Origin: an uncultured Bacteroidales bacterium
GTDB lineage: Bacteria > Bacteroidota > Bacteroidia > Bacteroidales > UBA932
NCBI GenBank assembly: GCA_900321655.1
Contig: ONWU01000024.1
Span: forward strand, 1 to 34,027
DNA length: 34,027 bases
Direction: 5' to 3'
Shown: positions 31,329-34,027 of the stretch, one piece after another
Numbering within the stretch: the first letter of the stretch is position 1
How the letters are laid out: each line of letters begins with the position of its first letter
The notes under the pieces: model-generated
Database searches by the model: none
Told to the model about the DNA's origin: nothing
What the model saw: only the letters and a program-made list of their open reading frames with translations
Translations under genes and position numbers: made by a program

Positions 31329-32750
31329 TTATCTGTGTCGGTTTTGAATTTTTGCTACAATCGTAATCAGAAGGGAACCCAGGGCACCCGCCACCAGGGA
31401 TCCCAGGAGGATGGCAATCTTGCCGGCATCCCTCAGGTGCTGCGTAACGGCCGGGTCTATGTCCGGTCCGGCGAAGGACAGGGTATCCACAAAGATGCTC
31501 ATGGTGAAGCCGATACCGCCCAGGCAGGCCACGGCGAAGAGCATCGGCCAAGTGGCACGGGAAGGCATGGCACCCACCTTGAACTTGATGGCCAGCCAGG
31601 AGGCCAGGGTGATGCCCAGGGGCTTACCCAGTACCAGACCCAGGAAAATACCCAGGCCCACGCTGCCCAGTACCGGATCTATCGCCTTGAAGATGTTGAA
31701 ATAGGACGGATCCGTAATTTCCACGCCGGCGTTGGCCAGGGCGAAGATGGGCATAATGGCAAAGTTCACGATGGGATTGAGCCTGTGCTCCAGCCGATAG
31801 GACGGCGGGATGGTCTTTTTCGCAAGGCTGCTCATCCGGCGCAGGTGATAGCGCTCCGGGCCATTGGGGAAGTCTTCGGAAGTGTGCACCTGCTCTGCAT
31901 CCAGCAGACCGTCCCACAGAATCTTGGCGCGACGGTGGAACTTGGCCTTGTTGTAGCGGGCATCCATAGGAATGAGCATGGCAATCACAACGCCCGTCAT
32001 GGTGGCGTGGATGCCGCTGTAGTAGAACAGGAACCACACAATGACGGCCGGAATCATATAGTAGCCGATGCGTTTTTCTCCCAGTTTCTTCATCAGGGCC
32101 ACGAACATAATGACCACCACGGCCACCGCCAGAAGAGGCAAATTGATGTTGCCGCCATAGAACAGGGCCACCACCAGGATGGCGATGAGGTCATCGGCAA
32201 TGGCGAGCGCAGTAAGGAACACCTTGAGCGAGATGGGCACCTTGTCTCCCAGGATGGAAAGGATACCCACCGCGAAGGCGATATCCGTAGCCGTGGGAAT
32301 ACCCCAGCCGGAGGAAGCCTCCGTGCCGTGGTTTACCAGGGTGAAGATGAGGGCGGGCACCACCACACCGCCAAAGGCAGCGATGACGGGAAGGATGGCC
32401 TTCTTGAAGGAAGAAAGCTCTCCGCAGACTACTTCCCGTTTGATTTCCAGGCCCACCGTGAAGAAGAAGATCACCATCAGGATGTCGTTGATGAACTTCT
32501 CCATCGTCATATCCCGGGGCAGGAACCAGTCTACATACCCGTCCGGAGACGCGATGTGGATGGTTAGCTCCGTGTGCAGGAAACTGTGATAAATATCCTT
32601 GGTAAAGGGAAGGTTTGCCAGCAGCATAGCGACGGCCACGCAAGCCAGCAGGATAACTCCGTTGGCCCAGGGCTGCTTTCTGAAGCTGCTTTGTGAAATG
32701 CGGAAGTTGCGGACTTCCTTGTTCCACCAGTAAATGGGAATAAGTGCCAT
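31329..32750 (-). CDS. nhaA: Na+/H+ antiporter NhaA
   Basis: 473 aa, longer than the 388-aa enteric protein, mainly through the N-terminal arm and a hydrophilic cytoplasmic loop at about 260-320. Around twelve hydrophobic segments are seen. Family signatures are FFTVGLEIKREVVCGEL, GWGIPTATDIAFAVG and ALAIADDLIAILVVALFY, where the double Asp binds the ion. It expels sodium in exchange for protons, supporting pH and salt homeostasis. It starts 9 bp after the ahcY stop; both may share the promoter at the window end. Confidence 0.95.
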   Translation of the reverse strand: MALIPIYWWNKEVRNFRISQSSFRKQPWANGVILLACVAVAMLLANLPFTKDIYHSFLHTELTIHIASPDGYVDWFLPRDMTMEKFINDILMVIFFFTVGLEIKREVVCGELSSFKKAILPVIAAFGGVVVPALIFTLVNHGTEASSGWGIPTATDIAFAVGILSILGDKVPISLKVFLTALAIADDLIAILVVALFYGGNINLPLLAVAVVVIMFVALMKKLGEKRIGYYMIPAVIVWFLFYYSGIHATMTGVVIAMLIPMDARYNKAKFHRRAKILWDGLLDAEQVHTSEDFPNGPERYHLRRMSSLAKKTIPPSYRLEHRLNPIVNFAIMPIFALANAGVEITDPSYFNIFKAIDPVLGSVGLGIFLGLVLGKPLGITLASWLAIKFKVGAMPSRATWPMLFAVACLGGIGFTMSIFVDTLSFAGPDIDPAVTQHLRDAGKIAILLGSLVAGALGSLLITIVAKIQNRHR

Positions 32751-32759
32751 TGTTATCTA

Positions 32760-33998
32760 TTATCCGAAAATATACTTGTGCTGGGCCGGGGTGAGCGTAT
32801 CTATCTGGATTCCCCAGTCTTTCAGTTTGCGAAGGGCCACCTCGCGGTCTACCTGCGCGGGAACATTGTTCAGTTTCTGCGTGAGCGTTCCCCGGTTCTG
32901 AACCAGGTACTGCGCGCTCAAAGCCTGGATGGCGAAGGACATGTCCATAATCTCTGCCGGATGCCCGTCTCCTGCAGCCAGGTTCACCAACCGGCCTTCG
33001 GCAATGATGTAAATGGTTTTTCCGTTTTCCAGGGTATAGGCTTCTATGTTGTTTCGGGCGGGCCGGTGGCTTACGGCCATCGCCTTGAGCTTGGCTACGG
33101 CCACCTCCACGTCAAAGTGCCCGGCATTGCAGCAGATGGCGCCGTCTTTCATACAGAGGAAATCCTCCGGGCCGATGACGTCTTCGCAGCCCGTCACGGT
33201 GACGAAAATATCTCCCAGGGCGGCGGCCTGCCGCATCGGCATCACCTTGAAGCCGTCCATCACGGCCTCCATCGCCTTCACGGGATCTACCTCCGTGACG
33301 ATGACCTCTGCCCCCAGGCCTTTGGCGCGCATAGACACGCCCTTGCCGCACCAGCCGTATCCGGCCACCACCACATTCTTCCCGGCTACAATGAGGTTGG
33401 TGGTGCGGTTGATACCGTCCCACACGCTCTGGCCCGTGCCGTAGCGGTTGTCGAACAGGTGCTTGCAGTCTGCGTCGTTGACCAGCATCATCGGGAAGGT
33501 GAGCTTGCCGGCCGCATCCATCGCCCGGAGGCGCAGGATGCCGGTAGTGGTTTCCTCGCAGCCGCCGATGACGTTTGGCAGCAACTGCGGGAACTCCTTG
33601 TGCAGGGTGGTGACCAGGTCTCCGCCGTCGTCTATGATCACGTTAGGCCCCACTTCCAGCACCCGGCGGATATCTTCAAAATACTCCTTTTCGGTACAGC
33701 CGTGGATGGCGAAGACATTAAGGCCTTCGTGCACCAGCGCTGCGGCCACGTCGTCCTGGGTGCTCAGGGGGTTGGAGCCGGTGATGTACATTTCTGCCCC
33801 GCCGGCGGCCAGTACCTCGCACAAATGCGCCGTCTTGGCTTCCAGGTGCACGCTGAGGGCCACCTTCAAACCTTGGAACGGCTTGGACTTTTCAAAGTCC
33901 TTCTGAATACCGTCCAGTAGAGGCATATGGGAACGCACCCAGCTCAGTTTGAGCTCTCCGCTTTCCCATAAGTTGATATCTTTGATATGACTGGCCAT
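32760..33998 (-). CDS. ahcY: S-adenosylhomocysteinase, short form
   Basis: 412 aa. It hydrolyses S-adenosylhomocysteine to homocysteine and adenosine, clearing the product of methylation reactions. Signatures are VHLEAKTAHL, GSNPLSTQDD, GGCEETTTG, NAD loop VAGYGWCGKG, and CNAGHFDVEV. It lacks the extra segment of about 40 residues and the HYRY-type C-terminus found in the long enzymes, ending LTPAQHKYIFG, as in archaeal and Thermotoga-type forms. The start is set by a -7 box at 34020-34027. Confidence 0.95.
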   Translation of the reverse strand: MASHIKDINLWESGELKLSWVRSHMPLLDGIQKDFEKSKPFQGLKVALSVHLEAKTAHLCEVLAAGGAEMYITGSNPLSTQDDVAAALVHEGLNVFAIHGCTEKEYFEDIRRVLEVGPNVIIDDGGDLVTTLHKEFPQLLPNVIGGCEETTTGILRLRAMDAAGKLTFPMMLVNDADCKHLFDNRYGTGQSVWDGINRTTNLIVAGKNVVVAGYGWCGKGVSMRAKGLGAEVIVTEVDPVKAMEAVMDGFKVMPMRQAAALGDIFVTVTGCEDVIGPEDFLCMKDGAICCNAGHFDVEVAVAKLKAMAVSHRPARNNIEAYTLENGKTIYIIAEGRLVNLAAGDGHPAEIMDMSFAIQALSAQYLVQNRGTLTQKLNNVPAQVDREVALRKLKDWGIQIDTLTPAQHKYIFG

Positions 33999-34019
33999 AA
34001 TCGCTTTGATATAAGACTA

Positions 34020-34027
34020 CAAAGATA
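34020..34027 (-). promoter_or_regulatory. -7 box of ahcY at the window edge
   Basis: Minus strand TATCTTTG, 21 bp before the start codon. The -33 region lies outside the window. Confidence 0.7.

Overview
The window looks like a chromosomal segment of a Bacteroidales bacterium. Most genes have a Bacteroidetes-type -7 box (TAnnTTTG) just upstream and no clear Shine-Dalgarno sequence. Lipoproteins begin right after an SC/GC lipobox, and several families are typical of the order (BACON/Big_2 lipoproteins, fimbrillin-like and BspA-like surface proteins, clostripain-type C11 lipoproteins, DUF2490 barrels, long NhaA). The family or genus cannot be fixed from sequence reading alone; Rikenellaceae-like or an uncultured gut/rumen group is a guess.

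Region 1 (1-9075) is an accessory island, visibly more AT-rich than the rest. All its protein genes are on the minus strand: a tyrosine recombinase beside a tRNA-Met(CAT), then two related giant surface lipoproteins (fimbrillin-like N-terminus, BspA-type leucine-rich repeats, M64-type zinc peptidase), then a BACON + 5x Big_2 lipoprotein. The last three look like one transcription unit ending at a strong hairpin. A relic of the Big_2 gene's signal peptide lies in frame between the two peptidase genes, showing that the peptidase gene arose by tandem duplication. Both ends of the island carry the same three sequence blocks (12 bp of the tRNA 3' end, a T-rich block, and a TGCGACCAG motif), but in inverted orientation. 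This is the most unusual feature here: it suggests either an invertible cargo segment or two facing attachment sites.

Region 2 (9060-17190) holds tRNA-Gln and tRNA-Met under one near-ideal promoter. It also holds a C11 peptidase lipoprotein, a Na/Pi symporter with a PhoU-like tail, a Cthe_2159-type carbohydrate-binding lipoprotein, a DUF2490 barrel, ispF, a small conserved protein and a secreted HAD phosphatase.

Region 3 (17188-23508) is a compact seven-gene minus-strand operon with gaps or overlaps of a few bases: small membrane protein, mutL, rhomboid protease, EEP-family phosphodiesterase/nuclease, tsaC/sua5, TlpA-like thioredoxin, radA. It combines genome maintenance and tRNA modification with envelope functions.

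Region 4 (23573-34027) is a second long minus-strand run: ahcY, nhaA, fabG, an alpha/beta hydrolase, a small Cys/His protein, a comF-like gene, an M28 peptidase, rsmE, a YhhN-family membrane protein, and a Zn/Cd-type P1B ATPase with a His-Glu repeat tail and its own promoter/operator. Internal promoters suggest several overlapping transcription units.

No CRISPR array, rRNA or insertion sequence transposase was seen.
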